A stretch of 64,000 bases of DNA from Ophiobolus disseminans (Eukaryota > Ascomycota > Dothideomycetes > Pleosporales > Phaeosphaeriaceae): the NCBI GenBank assembly GCA_010093685.1, contig MU006219.1, forward strand, positions 1,135,531 through 1,199,530, given 5' to 3'. Shown here one piece after another: positions 34,377-45,705 of the stretch; the first letter of the stretch is position 1, and each line of letters begins with the position of its first letter. The translations under genes and the position numbers were made by a program. The notes under the pieces are model-generated. The model worked only from the letters and a program-made list of their open reading frames with translations, did not search any database and was not told where the DNA came from.

Positions 34377-35374
34377 ATGCCTCAGCCAACCACATCAGCG
34401 TTCCTTTCGTCGTTTCGAAAGCAACATCTGAACATCGAGTTCTCTTCGCTACGTGCAGCGAGGCTAGAAGGGATTTTCGTAAGCATTACGCCTGGTGATC
34501 CGTCGCTGTGGGTGGGCGTCATATTCGTTCGAAGAGGTAAACAGATGCTGATGCGGTGTATATCCACCAAGCTCACATCGCGGCGTGTTCACTTCTGACA
34601 GGTCCATATGCCCCTGCGGTCTTACGCTTCCAGATATCATTTCCGCCCAGCTATCCCACGCTGCCGCCTCTCGTGACCTTCTCCACCGATGTCTTCCATC
34701 CACTACTGACACCTCTGACGACATACACCTTCTCGACTAATGCACTGGACACCGACACAGTCAGTGCTACAGATGACGAGAGGCTGCCACCGGGTGGGTT
34801 CAGTTTACGGCACGGTTTCCCGCATTGGTTTGGGCGAGCGCGCAAGTCCGCACCGAGCTCTCGTGAAGTCAGCGGATCTACCGTGAGCAGCCCTACCCGA
34901 AACGCGGCTACTCCACGTTCATCGCTCGGCAGCGGCATCCCGGAAACCAACAGCACTCGGCCCGTCGTAAGGGATGTCTCCATTGTAAGCATCCTGGACT
35001 ACATACGTTCTACTTTCAGTGACGAGGCCGTTCTGGATTCTCTTCCACTCGAGGCGGCGGCAAACCCAGGTGCATACCATGCTTGGCGGACGTACAGGGC
35101 TCCTCTCCTGCAAGCTGAACAATCACCGATATTGGGTGCCGACTCATCTGCACCTGCCAAGACAGGCGATGTTCCTACGTTAAGTCGCAATCGCCGGCCG
35201 GGAGAATGGAACTGGGAGGGCGTCTGGGAGGATCGTGTAAAGAAAGCTGTCAAAGCTAGTCTCTCGGAACCAGCTCTATTTACCGAGAAAGAAGACATTG
35301 TACGAGTTTCTCAAGCTGAATCTATAGTATGCGAAGCACTAATTCGTGCAGATTCGATTTCGGGAAAACGATGA
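34377..35374 (+). CDS. UBC-fold (UEV) protein, AKTIP/FTS-like, no catalytic Cys
   Basis: 310 aa from exons 34377-34536 and 34602-35374. Residues about 10-110 form an E2-like fold: LWVGVIFVRRGPYAPAVLRFQISFPPSYP then PLVTFSTDVFHPLL. Where active E2 enzymes have HPN and a Cys about eight residues later, this has HPLLTPLTTYTF without Cys, as in human AKTIP (Fused toes). AKTIP binds Hook proteins and Vps/HOPS parts in vesicle transport, so a scaffolding role in endosome movement is a guess by family. The remainder contains a Ser-rich insert and a helical end. It lies upstream of, and in the same direction as, the vWA gene. Confidence 0.8.
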
Positions 35375-35863
35375 AGAGACCCTGGACAAGATAAAGAGAC
35401 AGCTAGGTTCAGTGTCTTTAGAGACTGCACAGTCGTGAGGGTGCACCTTTTATGCCATTTCGCGAATTAGTCTACACTGTCGCCTCGCGTTGCTAAAGTT
35501 CATCATTGCTGTGGATGTGATGATGGGAGCTGCTGCTTATCTCAGGAAAGCAGGCGCATTCAGTGGCTGTGTATAGCTACATGCACGCCGCTCTGCAGCT
35601 TCCTGTACTTGCGTCTAGGGCGCCTTCTCCATGTTGACGTCGATAACGTCGATAACGTCTTTGTTTCGCTTTCACAGATGATTCAGTTCTAGACCACATC
35701 CATGCTGGCCTTCACATCATCAATCTGATAATTGTTTACTTAGACCCTCCTATTATTCGGATTGCTTGGAAACCATCTGCAACCGTGAGGTTGGTACGAT
35801 TTGCGGTGAAAGCGGACGCGACGCGGTAGAGGAGCTCGTTTGTTTTCACCTCCACGCGTAAAC
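35375..35863. other. Spacer between UEV and vWA genes
   Basis: 489 bp, no coding signal. Presumably holds the UEV 3' end and the vWA promoter. Confidence 0.5.
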
Positions 35864-38361
35864 ATGGCCTCCGCGGCGGTTTGCAATTTTTTGCTCCCAC
35901 ACCCTGCGACCCTCTGCCCTCCTCCGCTCGAAATTCAGAAGAGACCGCGCAGAACGACAATTAGGCGGCGCATGCTCCGTAAGTCTACTCACAGCCAAAT
36001 TCAATCTGTGAAAGGCCCATTGGACGACATAATCGACGAGATCAGAAGCGATATTTGGGATTTACCATCCGGCTATAGCGCGAATCCGTCTTTTATCAAT
36101 TGGGCCAACCCGCTCAAGGCTCCGTCGACGTGGATCGTGACACCTTTGCCTGTGAGCCGTGCTCCCAACGACCAACCTCTGACAATACGCAAGAACAGAA
36201 ACAGCCGCTCTTCGACGTCAAGCTCCAGTATGGGAGATCCTATGCCTCACTCACGCAACAGCAGTCAGGATGAGTCTGCGGACTGTAGTGTAGGAGGTGT
36301 ACTTCCCTCTTCAGACCCGGCACTCCGGCCTCTGAACGAGACCGCACCCTCCAACCATTATCCGAGCACCGCTATCCGCACCGAACATACCACCGCGCAG
36401 CAGACCCTCGAGGAGATAATCGAAAGCCGCCCTGATGCAGGCAGACCACAGCGAACATCTAGCTTGCGCCTATTCACAAACAGGTTTCCGCGTTTGCGTC
36501 GCACCAGAACGGGGGAGACAGGTATCAGCACCGGAGATGCATCTGAATATATCTCTCCCACTGGCACATCGTCTCTCATTAGCCCCGATGAAGCCAGCGA
36601 GCTATTCGGCATGAATGAGCCCACTGATGAGGCTGTGGAGGCTTACATGAAACGAAATGCACATAAGTGAGTATCACCATACCGTACTACCACGGTTTGT
36701 GGGGCGCATTCATCTCTTTCACTGCTGACTTGAGTTAGTTGTACCCGACTTCGCGCCATTATGGAGCGGATGGCAAAGCGGCTGCCCGCGCCAGTTGATG
36801 ATGAGCATGACGTACTTGAGAACAATGCTACAAAATCGGACGCAATGCCAACCACTCTACGAGCCGCAATCAGGATGTTTCCACAGGCCAAGATCTTAAC
36901 GGAAAAACATCAGGAAATCGACGTCGCGGTCGAGATCGAAGGTGTGCTCCATAACCGCAGCACAATTTCGAACGTAACGGTCGATATCATCTTTGTCATA
37001 GATAATGGGTATGTGTTGAGGAAGCGTGCTTGGTAGGACTTTCGAACTGATGAACCTTAAGCTACTATGTGACCAAGAACTGCCTTGAGCAAGCAGCAGA
37101 CGCGGTCAACGGCGCACTGTACCATATGCGACGTGGTGACCGCCTCGCTCTGTACACGACACACTGCGCGCACAACCCTGTTACTGGCAACAAACCAGAG
37201 CTACATCACCCGATTCGACCTTTCAGTTCCGATAGCGAGGATCTCTTTCGGGATTTGACTGCCAACATATGCCGATGTGGCACGCAGGTTTGGGAACCAG
37301 CCCGCCCAAATCCCTCAATGACTGATGTTGTACTTGCTGTGGCCAAGTCCCTCGACAATCAGGACTTGAAACATGGTCGCACTCATCTTATTCTGCTTTC
37401 TCCTGCGGCCTATGTTTTGCACGATGTGTCGAAGACCTTTCCTGACTTGTACATCCATCGCATCAACCCAGCCGCCCTACCTTACCGTCGCGAACCGGAG
37501 CTTCAAGATACTGTTTGCTTTGAGGACTGCTGCAAGAACGTCTTTGTCAGCAATTGGACTTCATACCAGTCCGTACCAGGTCGCGTGAAACGTATTCTCA
37601 AGAACGCTCGCTCAGATAAGTCTGTCGGCGAGCTCACCAACATCTCCGTTGATGTACGAACTAGAGAGGGTTGCGAACTCATCGAATTTTCTGGGGAAAA
37701 GACCGTCTCGCACTTGCGTCTTGGCCAAGTTCATACCTTCTTCGTGCGGATCCGGGTCGATCGGAAGAAAGCCCAAGCTGTAGACCTTGATTCTGTCAAC
37801 CCGGTCTTCAACTCAAGTCTAGATGTCAAGGGCTTGAGGCAAGAACTGCAAAACGCTGTGGCTGTAGGCGCAGTCAAGGCCCATATCTTCGACGTGCAGC
37901 TATACCTTCAAAACTCCATCAACACCGTCGACTGCTGGAACTACACGGAGGCCCCGCTCACCCTCATACGTGAGCTTGGTGGCTTGGCACTTCCCGTAGA
38001 CTCTGCATCGGAACTTGTCAAGCGCCAGTACTTCCACAAGTTTGTTCAGTTGACGACCAGCGAGGCGCGAGTTGCAGCCGATCAACTTCTTGCTGCGCTA
38101 GATATAAACAACGAGCTGGCAAGGAAGATCCTTGAACGCCTAACCAAAGAGATCAAATGTCACAAAGCTATTCGACAGTATGAGCGCACCCATCGACAAA
38201 AGCTTCCTCTATGCCCGGGTCCAATTGACATCGAAGCGTCGCACGAGTGGCTTGAGGAGCTGTGGAACAAGAAGAAAAACAAGCGCAACGGCATTGCAGG
38301 GGTCGGAGCTGGAACTCCAGGTTTGATCGATGGCTTCAGTGGGCTGACGCACAATGCCTAA
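35864..38361 (+). CDS. vWA-fold protein of unknown function
   Basis: 790 aa from exons 35864-36666, 36739-37008 and 37062-38361. The N-terminal 270 residues are low complexity and Ser/Arg-rich (SSTSSSSMGDP, RTSSLRLFTNRFPRLRRTRTG). A von Willebrand A-like core follows at about 340-520: VTVDIIFVIDNGYYVT (strand 1), ALYHMRRGDRLALYTT, then THLILLSPAAYVLHD. The metal site DxSxS of active vWA domains is not kept (IDNGYYVT). The rest is a conserved-looking region with a Cys-rich piece (CFEDCCKNVF) and a basic helical C-terminus (KKKNKRNG). No enzyme motif. Probably an intracellular scaffold; there is no signal peptide. Confidence 0.75.
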
Positions 38362-39912
38362 GGACGGTGACCACAGCTTGGCTGCTGTCAACCACCGGCA
38401 AATGTGGCTGAAGGCGAGAGGAACATGTGTGAGAGGGAGCTTTGGCGCATCTTGATGTCTTCGCCGTTGTAGGCTTCTATGTTCTGGAGCCGCCTTAGTG
38501 GATATGGGAGGCTTTCGAACATGCCGCACTTGGCATCAATTGCCGGCGACCAGGTTCCTGGGGCACTTTGTCGTAGCGCACGCCTCATCCCAAGGATGTT
38601 CTGGCCTATCATCACTTGTATCTCGAAAATCAGCGGTGAACACGCTGATGGGCATTATAGCCCAAGGGTTTCATATATACATCACGAGACCATCATCCCA
38701 TGCGCGCTATGTTGACCCCCCTGAGCCATAGTGACGTCCCGTCCCCTTTGATGCCCAATTCCCGCCACGTCCATGTTTTTTCGCCCGCCCATGTCCTCCC
38801 CCTAGCTCGCCCTACGCGACCCCTCGCCCAGTTGCAGATCGGCCACACGAGGGATTCCCGGAGTTGTGTCCGGCGAATCGGAAATTTGTCCGCAGCCACA
38901 CACCGCCCACACCCACGCGAGATTATCGCCTGAACCCATGTGAACTTTTTTAGGTTCTCGCCATGGCTTTTTTTCATTCTGTCGGCTCCTTTCAGCGCCC
39001 CCGTCGGCCTTTTGCCCCGGCGCGCGCTGCAACGCTACGCTCGGTCTGGAAGGGCTCTGTGCGCGCGGAACCAGAGGAGAAAAGCCGCACGCCTTCTGCG
39101 TTGATGTTAGTGGTTGCGCCAGTGCAAGGCATCAAACTGGGATGCTGGGATAGAGTTCGCCAGTCACAATCAGGAGACATGGATGTGTTGAAAGGCTGAT
39201 GAGTAAGGTGGCGGTAGACAGGAAGAGCGGTCTGGTATTGTATTATATGGCGATCGTCCATTCATTTTTAGATGTGATGGAGCTCGGTACTTTGCGCAGA
39301 GTTTGGCTCAGCTTGAGTGTGATATTGAGCGTGGAGAACTCCGTGGGGCGAAGACGAATTACGGCATGGGGTAGACAGCACGTTGGTCAGTTGTGTGTCA
39401 CGTTGCGTATACTGATGCGAGTTCTAGGCTAATAGTAGCAGGTGGGCATCCCGGAATGCGAAATAACATTCGTTGTTGTTTGCTGCCAGCTGCAAGAGTG
39501 ACATCCGAGATTGCCTCAGGCACGTGCAGATGCACCCTACATAGGTTGCCCGAAAGTTGAGTAGTTGTTGTGGTTCGGAGACCGACCTCGTGGCGAAGCT
39601 CCAACGCTCGTATTCGGGCCACGGCAAGAGCGAGTCTAGCTAGCCGCGGTTGCAAACATCATACGATTCCAGGTGCCAAGTAAAGTGTGGTAAGTGATAG
39701 TTCGTAATTGTTATTTAGCATTAAGTACTAGTGATACAAATCTATGGTGATGATACAGCTCTACCCACGCCTCCGGTATGGATGTGGTCTAAGACGGCCC
39801 AGAGAGAGAAACAGTGATGGAATATGTACATGAAAGTGTCGTGGTAAGAGGAAGAATTGGTAGCTTGAGAAACATAAGGAATTGAAAGAAGCGATGAACG
39901 TCAGGTAATGTC
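38362..39912. other. Convergent spacer of 1.5 kb, no gene seen
   Basis: Lies between two converging genes. An ATG frame at 38963-39199 has no recognisable product and no support. Confidence 0.5.
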
Positions 39913-42900
39913 CTAGACCCCGGCGCATGCGAATTCCATATCTCCACTCTTCTTCTTTTGTATTAGTGATGTTAGAGAGTGCATACTGTGGTGGAAGGTT
40001 GACTCTGGGCTTTTGAGGTTGGTATTATTTTGGCTCCGTGCGTCGAGCTTCGCGAACTGGCTCAGTCTCGTATGCTCGGCGCTGGAGTTCTTGTGGTTCG
40101 TGAATGGGACCTTCACTCTTAAGGGAAGACGATCGGTAGATCGCGTTGCTTCTGCCGAGCCGAAAAGCTGAGCCTCTTTTCGCCGCAATTGAGGCAGGGA
40201 TTTCTTCTTGTTCGGAGGTGGACTCCAGTGACGAAGTGGTGGACTGAAGGCAACAGGCGATGGTACAAGTTTGTCCGCTGACCACCGCTTGATGTCGTCC
40301 CAACCTTTGTGTACGGGTCCTGGAGGCGACTTGGCGTTGTGCACTTGCGTCGGTGATGTGGCAATGTATGTTGCAGCAACATCGTTGTCATACATGAGTG
40401 AAAAGCGTTCCGATCCGACCACAGTGGCATCAGGCGAGATTGGACTTTGCTCCACCAGTCGGCTTAGTGGTCTTGAAGGAAGCTGCGCGGCACTAGGGTC
40501 CAACATCGACGAGGCCCAAGGGTTTCTTGAAAAGACATTGACAGGCGGAGTCTCTCGGCCTGGCGCAATTGACGTAGCGGGTGGTGCAAATACCGTCACC
40601 GAGTCAGGTGTTTCTGTCCGAGTGTCCACTTGGAGAAGTAGGTCGTGCTCGAAGGGATCTCTAAGCGAATCGGTGTATGTGGTTTCCCGGACGCATGGGA
40701 GGCTATGGTTTTGATGGAAGCTATAAGGCGAGAGCCGCTCGCGGCGCGAAGCGCTGGTATTCGAATACACATTAGGATTGTAGGCCATTGATGCAATCTC
40801 GCTAAGAATGCTACTTCTATCTGGCATTCTTGCGTCACTCATAACGACATGAGACGACGATGAAGGCCAATCTATGTCGCGCAAAGGTTCCATGGTAGGG
40901 AAGTCGGTCGTATGAGGAGACTTCTGGGGTGCAGCCGTGTATCCTTTGATTGCAGCGGAGAAAGCGGCGGCTGTATTCGTGGGCGTGATCACATCAAAGT
41001 CGTCTGAGCTTCGAAAAGGATCCTCAGGATCCCGGAAAGGGTTACCAGGATCACTGAAGCGCATTGGTAATGAGCCAGTATTCCGCTTATGACCCAGGTT
41101 CGGCGAGTTTGTTGGTGCTCTGAGGTTTTGTCCCAACAAAGGCATCCCACTAGACGCACCGGACATGAGGGTCTCGTCAGGATAGCCTTCCCCGCCGCGT
41201 CCACCTGAAGGAGGGTCATACAAGTATGCAACCTTTGGGTAGATGCTTCCTGTGCTTGATCGTCTCCCTTTCTTGGTATAATGGCGTCGAGTCAGGTATA
41301 TAGCTGCGACAACGGCGAGGAGGAGACCAGTTGTGCCTGCGATGACAACCCCGGCTTTCTGTGGTGTAGTCAGAGGAGGCGGTGGCGGGGGAGATGCAAT
41401 TGAAGTGGTTGTAGCGGACCCAGTCGCTGAGACGGTGGCAGATACCGTCCGTGAGATACCGGTGTAGGATCCAATCGTTACCAAGGTTGATGATGTACTA
41501 GCACCTTCTGAAGTGTAACCGACTAGCAACGATGTAGAGTTACTCAACGCCGCTGTTGGGGGGATTTGTGAAGCCGTGCCAGTTGGGCTGATGACGAATC
41601 CGGTTGGGAAAGCTGCACCTCTGATCGTGTTCGTAGACTCCCCAGCGTTGAGTGTGGACGAGACATTCCAGCCTTGATGCCTTTGAGTGGTCTCTGGCGT
41701 GGCTTGAGACGCAGGGACAGTAGTTCCATTAATTAGAATACTCGGCGTGGGTATCGCTGCTGCTGTTGCACTAACTTGCAGCCGCGAGTCCGAGGTCGTG
41801 GATCGTATAGACACGGCAGACGGACTTGCCGATGGGGTTACGATAAAGCTGAGGGACGAGGACGATCTAGAGGACAGAAGAGACGTCGTGCTTGGCGTTG
41901 CATCAAGGCCAAGAGATGTCGACGAATTGAGAGCAGCCGAGTTCGTGGACATTGTGGGTGAAACCCATGACGGACTACCGGTGAGTGAAATTGTGGAAGA
42001 CTGGATAGTGTCGCTCAGTACGCTGGTGAGAGTAGTGCTGAAAATAAGAGGAGATGTCACCCCGCTCAGTGTGACATTGAGTGGCATCGAGACCGACGGA
42101 GATGGTGAAGGGCTGTTAAACGTTTCCGAAGCAGGGATGCTTGCGGCGATGGACGAATGGACAGATATTGAGTTACTCGATGTGATAGAAGCATCGAGCG
42201 CGGAGCTCACAGTTGATGCCGTTGGTAGTACAAGCGATGTAGCTGAAACGATGGAAGAGGCTGATGGAGTCCATGTCTCAGTACCACTAACGTAAGCAGA
42301 GCTCTCCTGTCTTGAAGCCGTGACGGAGGACGATACATCTCCCGAGGCATTGCTAATTGCAGCAGCCGAACTCGATAGTGATGGCAATGTGACAATAGGA
42401 GTGGATGCACTGTTAGTAAAAGTAGTGGCTGGAACGAACGATGATAGCCCACTCTGTGAGATGCCCGGTGAAATAGTTGAATCCGCTGAGGAAGAGGCCG
42501 GTGGGGTCTGACCACTCGGGGCTAGGCTGATCTGTGATGAGAGGCCAAGTGAGGCCCCAATACCACCAGTTGACGTCACTGTAGGAAGAGACACCGGGAT
42601 CTGATTACTCGGGCCTGGAGTTGTCCATGATGAGCCTATTACTATACTGCTCGAGACCATCTGAGAAATTGAAGGTTGAGGAGCTGGAGTCGCTGACAGC
42701 AGGCTGGAGCTCAATACCGATTCAATTGGCTGGCTTGTGGACGACATTGTAACAGAGCTCGGGACGTTGGCCGAAACCGGAGATGCCATAGAAGATGTAA
42801 AACTCCATGACGAGATGATTGAGTGTGCCTGCTCACTAAACACAGTGCTTGACGATGGCAGCTGTTGGCCAAAGGAGGATGGCACGACATAAGTAGACGT

Positions 42901-43630
42901 CTTCTGCGAAGAATCCACCACGGAACTTGACAGCTGCGATACTGAAGTTTGACTAGGCTTTTGGGATGATTCGTTTGGTGACGGTGACGCTATCGGTGTT
43001 GATGTGTACTGAGATATCGGTACTTGCTGGCTTGCAGAGATTGTAACAGTGTCTGTAGAAGAAACTCTCGTAGAAGCACTAATCATCGACGAGGCAGCAG
43101 GTTGTGGAGTTTGACGGCTAGCTGAGGCCAAGCTCGATGGCTCCTGCTTAGATGATGACGCATGCGTGCTCAATGAGTCAATGCTCGAAGCTGGTGTTGA
43201 GGATAAATCATTGTGCTTCGATGTTATTGGTCCAATGGATTCCGATGATGATCCTTCGGGGCTGGAGGATAAGCTCCGCGTTGGTGTTCCGACCACTGAC
43301 GAGACTTTGTCGCTCTGTGAAGCCGACGTCGTCTGACGATGCTCTACAGAAGTGCTCGAGCTTAGAGATACTGGCAAAGCTTCATGTGCAGTCGTGGATA
43401 GCACCAAAGTTCTGGTTTCGTTCCTCCAAGGCTGTTCTTGCCGCTTGAGAACGGGCAATGCCTTCTCTTCGACCACGTAATTCCGTGCGTACACAGTTCT
43501 TTCTAAAGAATCGGTCAGAAATATTCTCAAGACTCAATAGAAACCACTTACTATAGTTATTGGGAGCTGCAATGATGCTCACCACCAATACTGTTACAAT
43601 GAACACGAACCAAAGACTCTTGAACAACAT
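39913..43630 (-). CDS. Ser/Thr-rich single-pass surface protein (mucin-like sensor candidate)
   Basis: 1222 aa from exons 43630-43552 and 43502-39913. A signal peptide (MLFKSLWFVFIVTVLVVSIIAA) is followed by a short segment with VLKR, a possible Kex2 site. About 680 residues of extreme Ser/Thr/Ala/Pro composition follow, suited to dense O-mannosylation. One transmembrane helix lies near 744-766 (AGVVIAGTTGLLLAVVAAIYL), followed at once by basic stop-transfer residues (TRRHYTKKGRR). The cytoplasmic tail is about 455 residues with repeated NPFRDPEDPFRS-type motifs and many Ser/Pro sites. The layout is that of Wsc/Mid2/Msb2-type cell-wall or osmotic sensors, but no WSC cysteine domain is visible. 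Function in signalling is inferred from architecture alone. Confidence 0.85.
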
Positions 43631-44289
43631 CGCATGGTCGCAAACGTGAAACGAAAAACGAAGGGACCAGTAACGGAAAGGCGACGCACAAACAAGAGGT
43701 GAAACATAAGGGACACCTTGAAGTACTTAACAGCCTCCGCATTCTCAGTGCAATAATGACCGACCGGTGTTGTTGGTTTGCGCCCACTCGGGCCAATTTG
43801 GGCTAGCACCCATGCCGCAATCTGCGCCGGCTTCGAGGCTTAGCCCGCATAGATGTCCGAGAATACCAACAACCGCAAGCCAAACTTAGCCCTGAATATT
43901 GAATAGGCGCATTGCCGCATTTTGTAGTCTGGGGATAAATGCGATCGGGATACCGAATGGGAAAGAGCCTCATGTACGTCGCAAGCTAATCGTCGGCAGG
44001 ATCGTTGGGAAGTGTTTGTTCATTCCCGTGGTCAATGTCGCGTCGCAACGCTCTTTCTCGGGCCTATTGACCTGAAACGCCGTTGCACCGCTGTGCCTCT
44101 CTAAATTGCAAAATCTTCTGGACGGCGTAGACCTACAGCGGGTATGTCCAGCGGCTAGTCCCACTGCCGAAGCCGCCCGCCCCACGTTTCTCGTGAGTGT
44201 CTGCATTTGGCCCCCTGCAATTCCAAGTACGAACTATCGTTCCGTGGCGGAGCGCATGCTGCCAAAGCGCGTAACAGACCAAGGCAAGG
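43631..44289. other. Promoter of the surface protein and 3' flank of the SDR gene
   Basis: About 660 bp, no coding signal. Confidence 0.5.
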
Positions 44290-45364
44290 CTAACCAGTCG
44301 TGCCGCTTCCGTTCACAACGTAGGCCTGGCTGTCTCGAACAAGTTCTTGCAGCCAAAGGGGCAGAGCGCGTATCTTTGGTGAGATGCCTGGACCCAGGAT
44401 GAGCTGGCCGCTCTTTGCCGCAATAATTTGTTTGACCATGGCACCGGCTACGTCTTCGGCTTCGAGGAGCTTTGCCCCGATTCTCTTGAGGCCTGCCTCG
44501 ACGGCTGGGTGCGCGGTTATCGCCGATTTGGTCCAGTTAGGATGCACGATCGTGGTCTTGATCTGTGGGCACTTGTGTCTATATTTCAGCTCTTGGCCCA
44601 GCCCTTCATGAAACGACAAAAGCCCTGATTTGGTGCAGCTGTAGTCCACCGCCCCGGCGAGAGACACAAAGGAAGCCAGGCTGGCAACACTCATGATGTG
44701 GCCTTTCTTCTTGGCTAGCATATCTGGGAGAAACTCTTTGACTGTGCTGAACTGACTCAATATGTTGATTTGGAAGAGTCTTTGTACGTTCTCGAAGGGA
44801 ATGTCGAGAATCGTGGAGCCATTGCCTATACCCGCATTGTTGATGAGAATCGATGGAGAACCCAGGTCCGATCGAATTGCCTCAGCGGCACTGTGGATAG
44901 CGGTAGGCGACGTGATGTCACATTTGTAGTACCGAACAAGCCTGCGCTCATCTGCCAAGAGTTAGCTCATGGTGCAATGCATTGCCTCCAGCATATCGCA
45001 TACCATCCGTGAAAGTTTCCGACAGTGGGATCACATCCAAGACGGCGCAATGAATGCCGTACGACACCAACTGCTTGACCACACAGGCCCCAATCCCCCG
45101 CGACCCACCAGTGACAACTGCAATCTCTTGCCCCCAAACCCATCCACTCGCATCGGTCTTCCAAAGCCACTTGTTTTCGGCCCAGCGGTTTAAGATTGAG
45201 TTGATGTCGGTTGTGGCCCACAATGTCAAGGCCCATTTGAGACACCAGAGAAGAGCTGAGTGCTGAGTATCGGAAAGCGGTAGGCTGTTTCCAACCCACA
45301 GACGCGTGGGAGCGGCCAGATGCAGTACGAGGGACGCCGCAACAAGTATGAAGGACCGGATCAT
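44290..45364 (-). CDS. Short-chain dehydrogenase/reductase, membrane-anchored (SDR16C/retinol dehydrogenase-like)
   Basis: 340 aa from exons 45364-45004 and 44951-44290. An N-terminal hydrophobic anchor (SFILVAASLVLHLAA) and a second hydrophobic stretch (LLWCLKWALTLWA) precede the Rossmann fold. NAD(P) loop TGGSRGIG at 85-92, NNAG at 158-161, and catalytic Tyr224-x3-Lys228 (YSCTK) with a Ser about 13-15 residues before. The form fits ER or lipid-droplet SDRs acting on retinoids, sterols or long-chain alcohols. The substrate is unknown. It is divergent from the Obg gene. Confidence 0.9.
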
Positions 45365-45705
45365 GGTGATGTTGGCAACCTTGGAAATGAACCCCGGATC
45401 GAGGATTGTTGGATTGTGGCAACAGAGGGTGTGATTGCTTGGGGAGGTGTGCGCCGATCGATCTTGCTAACATACCATGCCTTCACTCTCTTGATCAGTG
45501 GTTGTCTCTTGAATGTTGTGTATGCACGCAGACATCGAAATGTAAAGTGCTTCTCGTGGCAGCGTGGTCAACTTCGTGAGCTGCCGCGGATCTCCCTGCG
45601 TGATGATTGGCTGACATGCGGCCTTCTGACGCCAGCACCAGAAAACATACAGACCAGAGCAACGCTTCTACCCTACTGCAACCCCAACCTCACGCAAGCG
45701 GACGC
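45365..45705. promoter_or_regulatory. Shared divergent region SDR / Obg
   Basis: 341 bp between the two chosen start codons. An in-frame ATG at 45616 could start Obg earlier and shorten this spacer. Confidence 0.45.

Noticed and set aside
41747..42295. Plus-strand open frame of 182 codons within the surface-protein gene
   Set aside because: Antisense of the Ser/Thr repeats, which naturally leave frames open.
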